Shown here piece after piece: positions 7,116-14,404 of a stretch of DNA of 14,976 nucleotides. The translations under genes were made by a program, and so were the position numbers. This stretch comes from an uncultured Collinsella sp. GTDB lineage: Bacteria; Actinomycetota; Coriobacteriia; Coriobacteriales; Coriobacteriaceae. Each line of letters opens with the position of its first letter. Within the stretch, counting starts at the first letter, position 1. Location of the stretch: NCBI GenBank assembly GCA_902464175.1, contig CABQHZ010000038.1, positions 1-14,976 of the forward strand, read 5' to 3'. The notes beneath the pieces are model-generated. The model was not told where the DNA came from. It made no database searches and worked only from the letters and a program-made list of their open reading frames with translations.

Positions 7116-8222
7116 ATGGGTGACTTCGATGTGATGGAGGCCTTTCACAGGCAGCAAATCTCGCGCCGACAGTTTTTGCGCGGCGCGCTGGGCCTAGCCG
7201 CCGCCGGACTTGCGGCCGGCACAGCGGGCGGTCTGACGGGCTGCGGTAAGTCCGACAACCCCAACGAACTCAACATTTTCATTTGGACCGAGTATGTGCC
7301 CGATTCGGTGCTCGAGGGCTTCGAGAAGGAGACGGGCATCCATATCAACCAGTATCTGTACTCGTCCAACGAGGATATGCTGGCCAAGGTGAGGACGGAA
7401 AACGAAGGTACGTACGATATCCTGCAGCCGACTGACTACATGGTTAAAAGCCTCATTGCTCAAGAGCTTCTGGAGCCGCTCGACCTTTCGGTGCTTACCA
7501 ACAAGGGCAATATCGGCAAGCAGTATATGGATCAGGAATTTGACCCGGGCAACAAGTACTCCATCCCGTTTATGGGCAGCTGCACCGCGATTGCCTATAA
7601 CGAGGACGAGGTCGATAAGCCCGAGAGCTTTACCGATATGCTCGACGAGAGGTTTCGCAGCAATATCGTGACACTCAACGATTTTCGCGAGGTGCTTGCC
7701 GTCGCTGGCATGACGGTGGGCCTGACCGGCAACGAGAAAGACGACGAGAGCATCGCCAAGATTGCCAAGCAGGCGGCCAAGTTCAAGCCGAACTTTAAGC
7801 TGTACGACTCCGACAGCCCCCGCAACGCGCTGGTTTCGGGCGATTGCATTGCCGGCATCATCTGGACGGCCGAGATTGCTCTGGCGCAGCGCGATAACCC
7901 GGCAATTCAAGTGGCGTTTCCCAGCGAGGGCTGCGGCATCGGCACCGATAACTGGTGCATCCCCAAGGGCGCCAAGCACAACGACAATGCGTTGCGGTTT
8001 ATCAACTACATGCTGCGTCCCGAGGTGGCCAAGGTAGTTTCGGAGGACTATCCCTACGTGCAGCCCAATACCGAGGCAATTAAGCTGCTCGACGAGGATT
8101 TCCAAAACAACCCGGTCGAGAACGTGCCGTCGGACGTGTTTAAGCATGGGCGCCGCACCGAGGCCTTGCCGCCCAAGGTGCTGCGCAAATACGACAAGAT
8201 TTGGACGAATCTGAAGGGATAG
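7116..8222 (+). CDS. potD: Polyamine-type ABC transporter substrate-binding lipoprotein
   Basis: 368 residues. The signal segment combines a twin-arginine motif (SRRQFLR, 16-22), an alanine/glycine-rich hydrophobic stretch and a lipobox LTGC with Cys43, so the mature protein is probably a lipoprotein anchored outside the membrane. Against E. coli PotD, the polyamine-contact residues are recognisable: Trp57 and Tyr60 in WTEY, Asp189/Glu192 in NDFRE, Trp250 in GIIWTAE and Asp278 in GTDN. The position of the second cage tryptophan (FWMD in E. coli) appears to be Gly276 (IGTD), so specificity may differ from spermidine. It follows potC by two bases, with AAAGGGGGC as ribosome binding site. Putrescine, spermidine or another diamine-like ligand is possible. 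Confidence 0.93.
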   Translation: MGDFDVMEAFHRQQISRRQFLRGALGLAAAGLAAGTAGGLTGCGKSDNPNELNIFIWTEYVPDSVLEGFEKETGIHINQYLYSSNEDMLAKVRTENEGTYDILQPTDYMVKSLIAQELLEPLDLSVLTNKGNIGKQYMDQEFDPGNKYSIPFMGSCTAIAYNEDEVDKPESFTDMLDERFRSNIVTLNDFREVLAVAGMTVGLTGNEKDDESIAKIAKQAAKFKPNFKLYDSDSPRNALVSGDCIAGIIWTAEIALAQRDNPAIQVAFPSEGCGIGTDNWCIPKGAKHNDNALRFINYMLRPEVAKVVSEDYPYVQPNTEAIKLLDEDFQNNPVENVPSDVFKHGRRTEALPPKVLRKYDKIWTNLKG

Positions 8223-8228
8223 ATCGAT

Positions 8229-9362
8229 ATGAGCAACTCGACCGAAGTCGATTTTAGGTTTCTTTCGGAGCCCGATATCATCAAGGCGGGCGCGACCGAT
8301 ATGGCGCACTGCATCGATGTGATGGAGGACCAGTTTAAGCTGCTGAGCTTGGGTGATTACCGTATGAGCGGTAAGAATAAGAACAGCCACGGTGCTTTTC
8401 TTGATTTTCCCGAGAGCTCGCCGTTTCCCAACATGCCCGTTGCCGGTCCCGACCGCCGCTTTATGGCCATGTGTTCCTACCTGGGCGGCAGCTACAACAT
8501 GTGTGGCCTTAAGTGGTACGGCTCCAATGTCAACAACCGCGAGAAGGGTTTGCCGCGCTCGATTCTGACGCTCATGCTCAACGATCCCGATACCGGAGCG
8601 CCGTTGGCCCTGATGAGCGCGAACCTTATCAGCAGCTATCGCACCGCCGCCGTACCTGCCGTGGGCGTGCGTTATCTGGCTCGCAAGGACGTTCGCACCG
8701 TGGGCATTATCGGCCCGGGCGTGATGAATAAGACCACGCTGCGCTCGTTTTTGATGGAGCGTCCCGATATCGAGACGGTAAAGGTCAAGGGCCGCGGCCG
8801 TCGCTCGCTGGAGTCCTACGTAGACTACGTGCACCAGAACTTTCCGAGCATTAAAAACGTAGTGATCGTCGATACCGAGGAAGAAGCCATCCGCGACAGC
8901 GACCTGGTGAGTGTTGCCACCAACGAGAACGGCGGTATCGAGACGTATCCGCGCGTCAAGCGCGAATGGGTCAAGCCCGGCGCACTCATCTGCGCCCCGA
9001 GCGACCTGTATGCCGACCGCGAGCCGTTTATCGAGGGCGAGTGGAAGTGCGTGACCGACCTGTATCCCATGTACGAGGACTGGCGCGACGAGATCGGCCG
9101 CTTTGACGTGTGCGGTACGCTCGGCAACGAGTGGGTTGATATGGTCGACTACGGCATGCTGCCGCGCGAGCGTGTGGTGGACCTGGGCGATATCGTGCGC
9201 GGGGTCGATCCGGGCCGTACGAGCGAGGACGACATCTACTTCTTTAGCATCGGCGGCATCAATACCGAGGACGTGAGCTGGGGCACCACGATCTACCGCA
9301 AGGCTGTTGAGATGGGACTGGGGCAGGAGCTCGAGCTCTGGGACACGCCTGCGCTGGCCTAA
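8229..9362 (+). CDS. Ornithine cyclodeaminase/mu-crystallin family protein
   Basis: 377 residues. The N-terminal part has GLKWYGSNVNN (93-103, with the likely substrate-contact Lys95), GLPRSILTLML, and ISSYRTAAVPAVGVRYLAR (134-152, with the family Arg138). The Rossmann segment is VGIIGPGVMN (158-167), and GALICAPSDL (251-260) places Asp259 where ornithine cyclodeaminase has its catalytic Asp. Family reactions include ornithine to proline plus ammonia, reduction of cyclic imines, and amino-acid dehydrogenation, all NAD(P)-dependent. It is the last gene of the pot operon, six bases after potD, before a terminator. Relatives of this longer type may appear in databases as tyramine oxidase subunit B; that is from memory and unchecked. 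A role on the imported amine or on the imine made by the next operon is plausible. Confidence 0.88.
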   Translation: MSNSTEVDFRFLSEPDIIKAGATDMAHCIDVMEDQFKLLSLGDYRMSGKNKNSHGAFLDFPESSPFPNMPVAGPDRRFMAMCSYLGGSYNMCGLKWYGSNVNNREKGLPRSILTLMLNDPDTGAPLALMSANLISSYRTAAVPAVGVRYLARKDVRTVGIIGPGVMNKTTLRSFLMERPDIETVKVKGRGRRSLESYVDYVHQNFPSIKNVVIVDTEEEAIRDSDLVSVATNENGGIETYPRVKREWVKPGALICAPSDLYADREPFIEGEWKCVTDLYPMYEDWRDEIGRFDVCGTLGNEWVDMVDYGMLPRERVVDLGDIVRGVDPGRTSEDDIYFFSIGGINTEDVSWGTTIYRKAVEMGLGQELELWDTPALA

Positions 9363-9399
9363 ATCGCATAAGGACATGCACGACGCGTTGACGTTGTGG

Positions 9400-9442
9400 A
9401 CGAGGCAAGGGGATGGCTGTTCCCCTGCCTCGTTTTTTATTT
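9400..9442 (+). terminator. Intrinsic terminator of the PII/pot operon
   Basis: ACGAGGCA-A-GGGGA (9400-9413) pairs with TCCCC-TGCCTCGT (9421-9433), leaving one bulged A and a seven-base loop. Six consecutive T residues (9433-9438) and then ATTT follow. It lies 37 bases after the cyclodeaminase-family stop and cleanly separates the two operons. Confidence 0.92.
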
Positions 9443-9556
9443 CGTATCCGTTTGTTTCCCTTTGAATGGTAATCAAGCGGAAACGGCTCGTTAACAGGCC
9501 AAATCGTAGGATAGGCGCTGTTGGTAACCGATAGACGAGAGGGGTTTGGTGGTGCC

Positions 9557-9940
9557 ATGTCCAGGATTGTCGAACATCCCATTTTGGGTGCTCCCGGCAA
9601 GGGGAGTCGAGTTGTTTTTACCTATGACGGCGTTGAGATGGAAGGGTACGAGGGCGAACCGATCGCCATGGCGCTCAAGGCCGCAGGGGTCGAGGTGCAT
9701 CGCTTTACCGCCAAGCGCCACGAGCCGCGCGGCATCTTTTGCGCTATCGGTCGGTGTACCGACTGCGTCATGGTCGTGGACGGTAAGCCCAACGTGCGTA
9801 CATGCATGACGCCGCTTGTCGCCGGTATGGACGTGCGCACGCAAGATGGCGTGGCTCCGCTCGATTTGGATGACCCTCGCGCCGAGGCTTTGGCCGCCGA
9901 GGCTGCCGCAAGCCCCGCTGCCGCAAAGGAGGCCGAGTAG
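9557..9940 (+). CDS. [2Fe-2S] Fer2_4-type small subunit of an amine/amino-acid dehydrogenase (HcnA/OoxA-N-terminus-like)
   Basis: 127 residues. Residues about 18-50 form a ubiquitin-like ferredoxin fold (FTYDG, then EGEPIAMALKAAG). The cluster ligands are Cys62, Cys67, Cys70 and Cys83 in CAIGRCTDC-x12-C, the C-x4-C-x2-C-x12-C spacing of the family. Such proteins are the small electron-transfer subunits of HcnABC, octopine/nopaline oxidase, sarcosine oxidase alpha N-termini and D-hydroxyproline dehydrogenase. ATG 9557 is preferred (GGTGG just upstream); an in-frame TTG at 9521 would add twelve atypical residues. The last 25 residues are alanine- and glutamate-rich. It opens the operon; AAAGGAGG at its 3' end serves the next gene. 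Confidence 0.88.
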   Translation: MSRIVEHPILGAPGKGSRVVFTYDGVEMEGYEGEPIAMALKAAGVEVHRFTAKRHEPRGIFCAIGRCTDCVMVVDGKPNVRTCMTPLVAGMDVRTQDGVAPLDLDDPRAEALAAEAAASPAAAKEAE

Positions 9941-9941
9941 C

Positions 9942-11549
9942 ATGGAACGTCATGATTTGGTTGTGGTCGGCGCCGGCCCCAGCGGCCTTTCCGCTGCCAT
10001 CGAGGCCGCCAAGCGTGGACTCGACGTCGTCGTCTTTGACGAGAACGCCCGTCCCGGCGGTCAGCTGTTTAAGCAGATCCACAAGTTCTTTGGCTCCAAG
10101 GAACATCGCGCCAAGGTTCGTGGCTTTCGCATTGGTGATGAGCTGCTGGCCGAGGCCGATGCGGCGGGCGTGGCCGTGGTGCTGGACGCTACGGTGATTG
10201 GTTTGTACGAGGGTCGCGAAGTCGTGGTTCGCGTGGGCGACGTCGTTCGCCATGTGAAGGGCGATGCCGTGCTGGTTGCCACGGGTGCGGCCGAGAACAC
10301 GCTCAATTTTCCCGGTTGGACGCTGCCCGGCGTGATTGGCGCCGGCGCCGCACAGACCATGATGAACCTGCACGGTGTGAAGCCGGGCGACCGCGTGCTT
10401 ATGGTCGGCTCGGGCAACGTTGGCCTGGTCGTATCGTTTCAGCTGCTGCAGGCGGGCTGCGACGTGGTCGCGCTGGTGGATGCGGCGACGCGCGTGGGTG
10501 GCTACGGTGTCCATGCGGCCAAGGTGGCGCGCTGCGGCGTGCCGTTCTACCTGTCGCATACCGTGGTTGCCGCCGAGGGCGACGACCGTGTGACCGGGGT
10601 GACGATCGGTGAGGTTGACGCGCATTGGCAGGTTGTACCCGGTACCGAGAAGCATTTTGACGTAGATACGATCTGCGTTGCCGTGGGTCTGTCTCCCATG
10701 AGCCAGTTGCTCTCGATGGCCGGATGCGACATGGTCGATGACCCCAAACGCGGCGGCTATGTCCCGGTGTGCGACGAGAAGGGCGCAACGAGCGTACCCG
10801 GCGTATATGTCTCGGGCGATGTCGCGGGTATCGAAGAGGCTTCTTCGGCCATGATCGAGGGCCGCATCTCCGGTGTGGCGATTGCAGAGTATTTGGGCTA
10901 CACCGACGCAGTGGACGCCGGCGAATCCGAGGACAAGCTCGAGGCTTCGCTCGATACGCTGCGTCAGGGCATGTTTGCGCCCAAGAACCGCGGCAAGAAA
11001 ATCGAGACTACCGAGGAGGGCTGCCCGGTTTCGCAGCATCTGCTGCGCCATGGCTACCTTGCCGATGACGAGCTCGACAGCTATCCCGGCGTGACCCATG
11101 GCGTGGGCGTTCATCCCGTGATCGAGTGCACGCAGAACATCCCCTGTAACCCGTGCCAGGATGCCTGCAAAAAGGGCTGCATCTCCATTGGCGAGCATAT
11201 AACGTCGCTGCCGATTGTCGTTGGCGAGTCGCATTGTATCGACTGCGGCATGTGCGTGGCCAGCTGCCCTGGCCAGTCGATCTTCTTGGTCAACGAGGAC
11301 TGCGGGGATGGTACCGCGACGGTCACCTTGCCCTACGAGTTCTACCCGTTGCCGCAGGTGGGCGATTGCGGCCGCGCTTTGAGCCGTTCGGGCGAGCCGG
11401 TGTGCGATGCCCAGGTGGTACGCGTGCGCAGCGTCAAGGCATTTGATAAGACGGCGCTCGTGACCATGAGCGTGCCCAAGGAGTTTGCCATGACGGCGCG
11501 CATGTTCAAACCCGTCGAGGATACCGAGGAGGTGGCCTGCCATGAGTGA
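9942..11549 (+). CDS. FAD/NAD(P)-binding oxidoreductase with a two-cluster ferredoxin segment (HcnB/OoxA-like)
   Basis: 535 residues. An FAD-binding Rossmann motif, VVVGAGPSG, is at 7-15, a second dinucleotide motif (MVGSGNVG) at 154-161, the ATG motif at 113-115 (VATGAAE), and the flavin GD motif (VYVSGDVAG) at 288-296. This is the pyridine-nucleotide-disulfide reductase layout of HcnB/OoxA. Unlike those, residues about 396-445 hold C402-x2-C405-x3-C409-x3-C413 and then C432-x2-C435-x2-C438-x3-C442-P, enough for two [4Fe-4S] clusters, plus Cys396. It probably relays electrons between the substrate flavoprotein and NAD(P)+ or ferredoxin. ATG 9942 lies nine bases after AAAGGAGG. Its stop overlaps the next start by eight bases (ATGAGTGA). 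Confidence 0.92.
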   Translation: MERHDLVVVGAGPSGLSAAIEAAKRGLDVVVFDENARPGGQLFKQIHKFFGSKEHRAKVRGFRIGDELLAEADAAGVAVVLDATVIGLYEGREVVVRVGDVVRHVKGDAVLVATGAAENTLNFPGWTLPGVIGAGAAQTMMNLHGVKPGDRVLMVGSGNVGLVVSFQLLQAGCDVVALVDAATRVGGYGVHAAKVARCGVPFYLSHTVVAAEGDDRVTGVTIGEVDAHWQVVPGTEKHFDVDTICVAVGLSPMSQLLSMAGCDMVDDPKRGGYVPVCDEKGATSVPGVYVSGDVAGIEEASSAMIEGRISGVAIAEYLGYTDAVDAGESEDKLEASLDTLRQGMFAPKNRGKKIETTEEGCPVSQHLLRHGYLADDELDSYPGVTHGVGVHPVIECTQNIPCNPCQDACKKGCISIGEHITSLPIVVGESHCIDCGMCVASCPGQSIFLVNEDCGDGTATVTLPYEFYPLPQVGDCGRALSRSGEPVCDAQVVRVRSVKAFDKTALVTMSVPKEFAMTARMFKPVEDTEEVACHE

Positions 11550-11910
11550 GGCCGTGAACTTTTACAAGGAGCCGGGTGAGCCGCTCGACCGCGCGGCGAT
11601 TGACTTGGGTCCCTATGTGCCCGCGCCCGACGACGGCGTGCTTGTCTGCCGTTGCGAAGAGGTGACGAAGGGCGATATTCGTCGCGCCATTCATGACGGC
11701 ATGTACACCATGACCGAGATTCGTCGTTATCTGCGTCAGGGCATGGGGCTGTGCCAGGGACAGAGCTGCACCAAGCTCGTGCGTCGCATTATGGCGGCGG
11801 AGCTTGCGGGCACGCCGGCAGTGGCGCTGCTGGAGCCCGAGACCTCGCGAGCGCCTATGCGCCCGATCGAGATGAGCGTGCTCGGCAACGGCGAAGAGGG
11901 GAGAGCGTAG
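11542..11910 (+). CDS. BFD-like [2Fe-2S]-binding protein
   Basis: 122 residues. The core VCRCEEVTKGDIRRAI (35-50) followed by GMGLCQGQSC (67-76) gives the four ligands Cys36, Cys38, Cys71 and Cys76 in the C-x-C ... C-x4-C arrangement of the bacterioferritin-associated ferredoxin (BFD/Fer2_BFD) domain. In sarcosine oxidase alpha and OoxA this domain is fused to the C-terminal side of the flavoprotein; here it is a separate chain overlapping the flavoprotein gene by eight bases, so it very probably belongs to the same complex. The first 30 and last 40 residues show no recognised motif. It should carry electrons between the flavin centres. Confidence 0.9.
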   Translation: MSEAVNFYKEPGEPLDRAAIDLGPYVPAPDDGVLVCRCEEVTKGDIRRAIHDGMYTMTEIRRYLRQGMGLCQGQSCTKLVRRIMAAELAGTPAVALLEPETSRAPMRPIEMSVLGNGEEGRA

Positions 11911-11912
11911 CC

Positions 11913-13064
11913 ATGGCGGGAACTTATGCAGATATCACCGACGTCGCCTGCGATGTCGTCATTATCGGTGCCGGCGTGATTGGATGCGCGGCCGCGTACA
12001 ACTTGGCCAAGAAGGGCCGCAGCGTCACGGTGCTCGACCGCGAGCCCAACGTGGGCGAGGGCGCGAGTTCGCGCAACGGCGGCGGCGTGCGCCAGAGTGG
12101 ACGCGATGCGCGCGAATTGCCGCTGGCCATGTATGCCGTCGAGAACATATGGCCCACGCTGTCCGATGAATTGGGCGCCGATGTCGAGTACGTCAAGCGC
12201 GGCAACCTGCGCCTGGGCAAGACCGAGGAGCACCTGAAGACGCTTCGCAAGCTGGCGAGTATGTCGCAGGGTCTGGGACTCGACATGAAGATGATCGGAC
12301 CCGAGGAAGTGCGCGAGATTAACCCGTACCTGTCCGACCAGGTCATCGGCGCCTCCTGGTGCCCCACGGACGGACATGCCAACCCCATGCGCACCACGCT
12401 CGCATATTATCGTGCCGCCAAGGCGCTCGGCGTGCGCTTTGTGACGGGCGTCGAGGTCAAACGCCTGCGCAAGGTGCGCGGCCGCGTCGCCGGCGTCGAG
12501 TGCAACATCGGCACCTTTACGGCAAACGATGTGCTGCTGGCGGCGGGTCTGGGCAGCCGCGGTATCGCCGAGAGCGTGGGTATCGACATCCCCATGACGG
12601 GATCGCTTATCGAGTGCCTGGTCACCGAGGCCGAGCCCACGATGTTTCCGCAGATGCTCGGCGTTGCCACGGGTGACTTTTATGGACACCAGACGGCACA
12701 CGGCTCGTTTGTCTTTGGCGGCAGCTCGGGTCTTGAGGAGTCAAACGGTGCGTTTGGCGGCCGTCCCACCGCGAGCATTACCGCACCGGCTGAGTGTCGC
12801 GCCATCATGGGCTACATTCCGCGCCTGGCCGACGCCAAGATCGTGCGCACCTGGGCCGGCTGGGAGGACGAGAGTGCCGATGGCGTGCCGGTGATCTCGA
12901 AGATCGACGAGGTTCCGGGTCTGACCATCGCCTGCGCCTTTACCGGGCACGGATTTGGCATCTCGCCAATCGTGGGCCTGCTGCTCTCCGAGCTGGTGTG
13001 CGACGAGCCCACGACGCTCGATATCTCGGCGTTTCGCTACGACCGCTTTAAGGCGTGGCTGTGA
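11913..13064 (+). CDS. FAD-dependent amine/amino-acid dehydrogenase (DadA/glycine-oxidase/HcnC-like)
   Basis: 383 residues. The N-terminus has the FAD motif VVIIGAGVIG (15-24), with the acidic end of the second strand at LDRE (41-44). SSRNGGGVRQ (52-61) is the DAO-family segment near the flavin. Near the C-terminus, TWAGWEDESADGVPVIS and TGHGFGISPIVG match the substrate- and FAD-closing motifs of this superfamily. Members oxidise C-N bonds of glycine, sarcosine, D-amino acids, proline or opines to imines. ATG 11913 follows GAGGGGAG, two bases after the BFD-like stop. It is the likely catalytic subunit for which the three preceding proteins carry electrons. Substrate not determinable. HCN synthase is unlikely given the surrounding genes. 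Confidence 0.9.
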   Translation: MAGTYADITDVACDVVIIGAGVIGCAAAYNLAKKGRSVTVLDREPNVGEGASSRNGGGVRQSGRDARELPLAMYAVENIWPTLSDELGADVEYVKRGNLRLGKTEEHLKTLRKLASMSQGLGLDMKMIGPEEVREINPYLSDQVIGASWCPTDGHANPMRTTLAYYRAAKALGVRFVTGVEVKRLRKVRGRVAGVECNIGTFTANDVLLAAGLGSRGIAESVGIDIPMTGSLIECLVTEAEPTMFPQMLGVATGDFYGHQTAHGSFVFGGSSGLEESNGAFGGRPTASITAPAECRAIMGYIPRLADAKIVRTWAGWEDESADGVPVISKIDEVPGLTIACAFTGHGFGISPIVGLLLSELVCDEPTTLDISAFRYDRFKAWL

Positions 13065-14248
13065 TGGAGGATTTCTCGTACCGCCTGCCCACACACTTTG
13101 TGTTCGGTCATGGTTCCGAGCGCGAGGCGGGTCGGCTTGTCGCGCACTACGGCGGCACCAAGGTGCTCGTGCTGTTTGGCGGCGGCTCGGTCGAGCGGTC
13201 GGGTCTGCTGTCACGTGTACTCGACTCGCTTGACCGTGCATTGCTCGACCACGTTGAGCTCAAAGGCGTCAAGCCCAATCCGCTGCTGAGTACGGTCTAT
13301 GAGGGCATCTCGCTCGTTCGCGATGAGCGCGTGGACTTTATTCTCGCGTTGGGCGGCGGTAGCGTCATCGATACCGCGAAGGCTATTGCAGCCGGCGCCC
13401 GCTACCCGGGCGACGTGTGGGACTTTTACGGGGGCGACCGTACGCCTGATCGGGCATTGCCGGTGGGCTGCGTGCTCACGATTGCGGCATCGGGCTCCGA
13501 GGCCTCGCCCGATTCGGTGATCACGCAGGACGGTTCGATGCTCAAACGTGAGACGTCCTCGTCGGTGCTGCTGCCGACGTTTAGCATTTTGAATCCCGAG
13601 TTGACGGAGACCCTGCCGGCGTATCAGACGGCGTGCGGCATTACCGATATGTACTCGCATCTGTTGGAGCGCTATGTGAGCAGGAGCGGCGACGTCGGCG
13701 TGTCCGACCGCATGATCGAGGGCCTGATGCTCGCGATCATCGACGAAGCGGAGCCTGTTATGGATGACCCGAGGGACTACGATGCGCGTGCCAACTTAAT
13801 GTGGGCGGCAACGATGGCGCACTGTGGTATCGCCGGCGTTGATCGCAAGCACGACTGGGCGAGTCATGATATCGAGTATGCCCTGTCTTCGCGCTATGGC
13901 GTGGCGCATGGCGCGGGGCTTGCCGTGGTGATTCCGGCGGTGCTCACGTACTACCTGGATGTCGAGGTTGCGGCTGTGCCGCGGTTGGCCCAGCTGGCGC
14001 GTCGCGTGTGGGGCGTTGACGGGGCAGACGATATGGCCGCCGCCCGCGCCGGCGTGGACGCGCAACGAGCGTTCTTTGCCTCGCTGGGCATGCCGACGAC
14101 GCTCGAGGCGGTGGGCGGCAAGCTCGAGGATATCCCCTCGCTGGCTCACGAGACATGCTTTGCCGGTGGTCGCGTCGGCACCGTGGGAGGCTATCTCCCG
14201 CTCGACGAACATGCCGTCTCCCGCATCTTCAGACTGATGCTCGCCTAG
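13064..14248 (+). CDS. Iron-containing alcohol dehydrogenase (butanol dehydrogenase-like)
   Basis: 394 residues. The nucleotide-binding GGGSVIDTAKA is at 97-107 and the TIAASGSEAS segment at 139-148. The metal ligands are visible as Asp195 and His199 (ITDMYSH), His268 (ASHDIEYALS) and His282 (VAHGAG), the classic type III pattern, so it should bind Fe2+ or a similar metal. Family members reduce aldehydes to alcohols with NAD(P)H, or the reverse. ATG 13064 overlaps the previous stop (TGATG); GTG codons at 13055 and 13061 are alternatives. As the last gene of the operon it may remove an aldehyde produced from the oxidised amine while regenerating NAD(P)+. The orphan protein at 2719-3243 is a truncated relative. 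Confidence 0.92.
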   Translation: MEDFSYRLPTHFVFGHGSEREAGRLVAHYGGTKVLVLFGGGSVERSGLLSRVLDSLDRALLDHVELKGVKPNPLLSTVYEGISLVRDERVDFILALGGGSVIDTAKAIAAGARYPGDVWDFYGGDRTPDRALPVGCVLTIAASGSEASPDSVITQDGSMLKRETSSSVLLPTFSILNPELTETLPAYQTACGITDMYSHLLERYVSRSGDVGVSDRMIEGLMLAIIDEAEPVMDDPRDYDARANLMWAATMAHCGIAGVDRKHDWASHDIEYALSSRYGVAHGAGLAVVIPAVLTYYLDVEVAAVPRLAQLARRVWGVDGADDMAAARAGVDAQRAFFASLGMPTTLEAVGGKLEDIPSLAHETCFAGGRVGTVGGYLPLDEHAVSRIFRLMLA

Positions 14249-14249
14249 T

Positions 14250-14329
14250 ACCTGCCAGGAAGGGATAGGTTTTTTTGATTGGTAAAGCGTTTGACCTGCC
14301 AAAATAAACCTGTCCCTTTTTGGTCGGTT
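14250..14329. repeat. Long palindromic repeat, copy 2
   Basis: Same orientation and design as copy 1. From TTGACCTGCC to GGTCGGTT (14291-14329) it matches 1858-1896 at all but one base (T for C in CCAAAATAAACC), and the loop side GGTAAAGCGTTTG differs at two bases. The left arm (14250-14283) is more degenerate and one base shorter but still pairs with the right arm. It starts one base after the alcohol dehydrogenase stop codon. Confidence 0.88.
14262..14321 (+). terminator. Probable terminator of the dehydrogenase operon, formed by repeat copy 2
   Basis: GGGATAGGTTT pairs with AAACCTGTCCC, continuing inward, and the right arm is followed by five T residues (14317-14321). This long hairpin plus T-run sits 14 bases beyond the last gene of the operon and just upstream of the pgi promoter region, so termination is likely, though the element may have arisen as a repeat. 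Confidence 0.6.
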
Positions 14330-14358
14330 GCCGTTTGGGGGCCGATTGGCAACGCTCG

Positions 14359-14387
14359 CTGATTATAGTCTTGACCTGCGCTAGAAT
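14359..14387 (+). promoter_or_regulatory. Candidate pgi promoter
   Basis: TAGAAT (14382-14387) is a good -10 element. CTGATT, 17 bases upstream, is only a weak -35 match. Start would be about 14394, giving a leader of about 53 bases. A stronger-looking TTGACC at 14371 is only five bases from the -10 and cannot serve as its -35. Confidence 0.4.
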
Positions 14388-14404
14388 AGTGGCATCTGAA
14401 TGTC

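Noticed and set aside
7194..9476. A 760-codon open frame on the minus strand, and similar long minus-strand frames over 4111-5862, 5947-7098 and 9768-11543
   Set aside because: They lie antisense to well-recognised genes, their translations are rich in His, Gln, Arg and Ala with no domain motifs, and such frames are expected opposite high-GC coding sequence.
9557..13064. Hydrogen cyanide synthase (hcnABC)
   Set aside because: The subunit families match, but the additional BFD-like chain, the two-cluster insert, the neighbouring amine transporter and the alcohol dehydrogenase fit amine or imino-acid catabolism better; family membership alone does not indicate cyanide production.
1814..14329. 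The two palindromes as ends of a composite mobile element carrying the whole 12.4-kb region
   Set aside because: No transposase or integrase lies between them, they flank unrelated units in direct orientation, no target duplication is visible, and single dispersed copies explain them better.
14371..14387. TTGACC and TAGAAT as the pgi promoter pair
   Set aside because: Only five bases separate them, far from the 16-18 needed.
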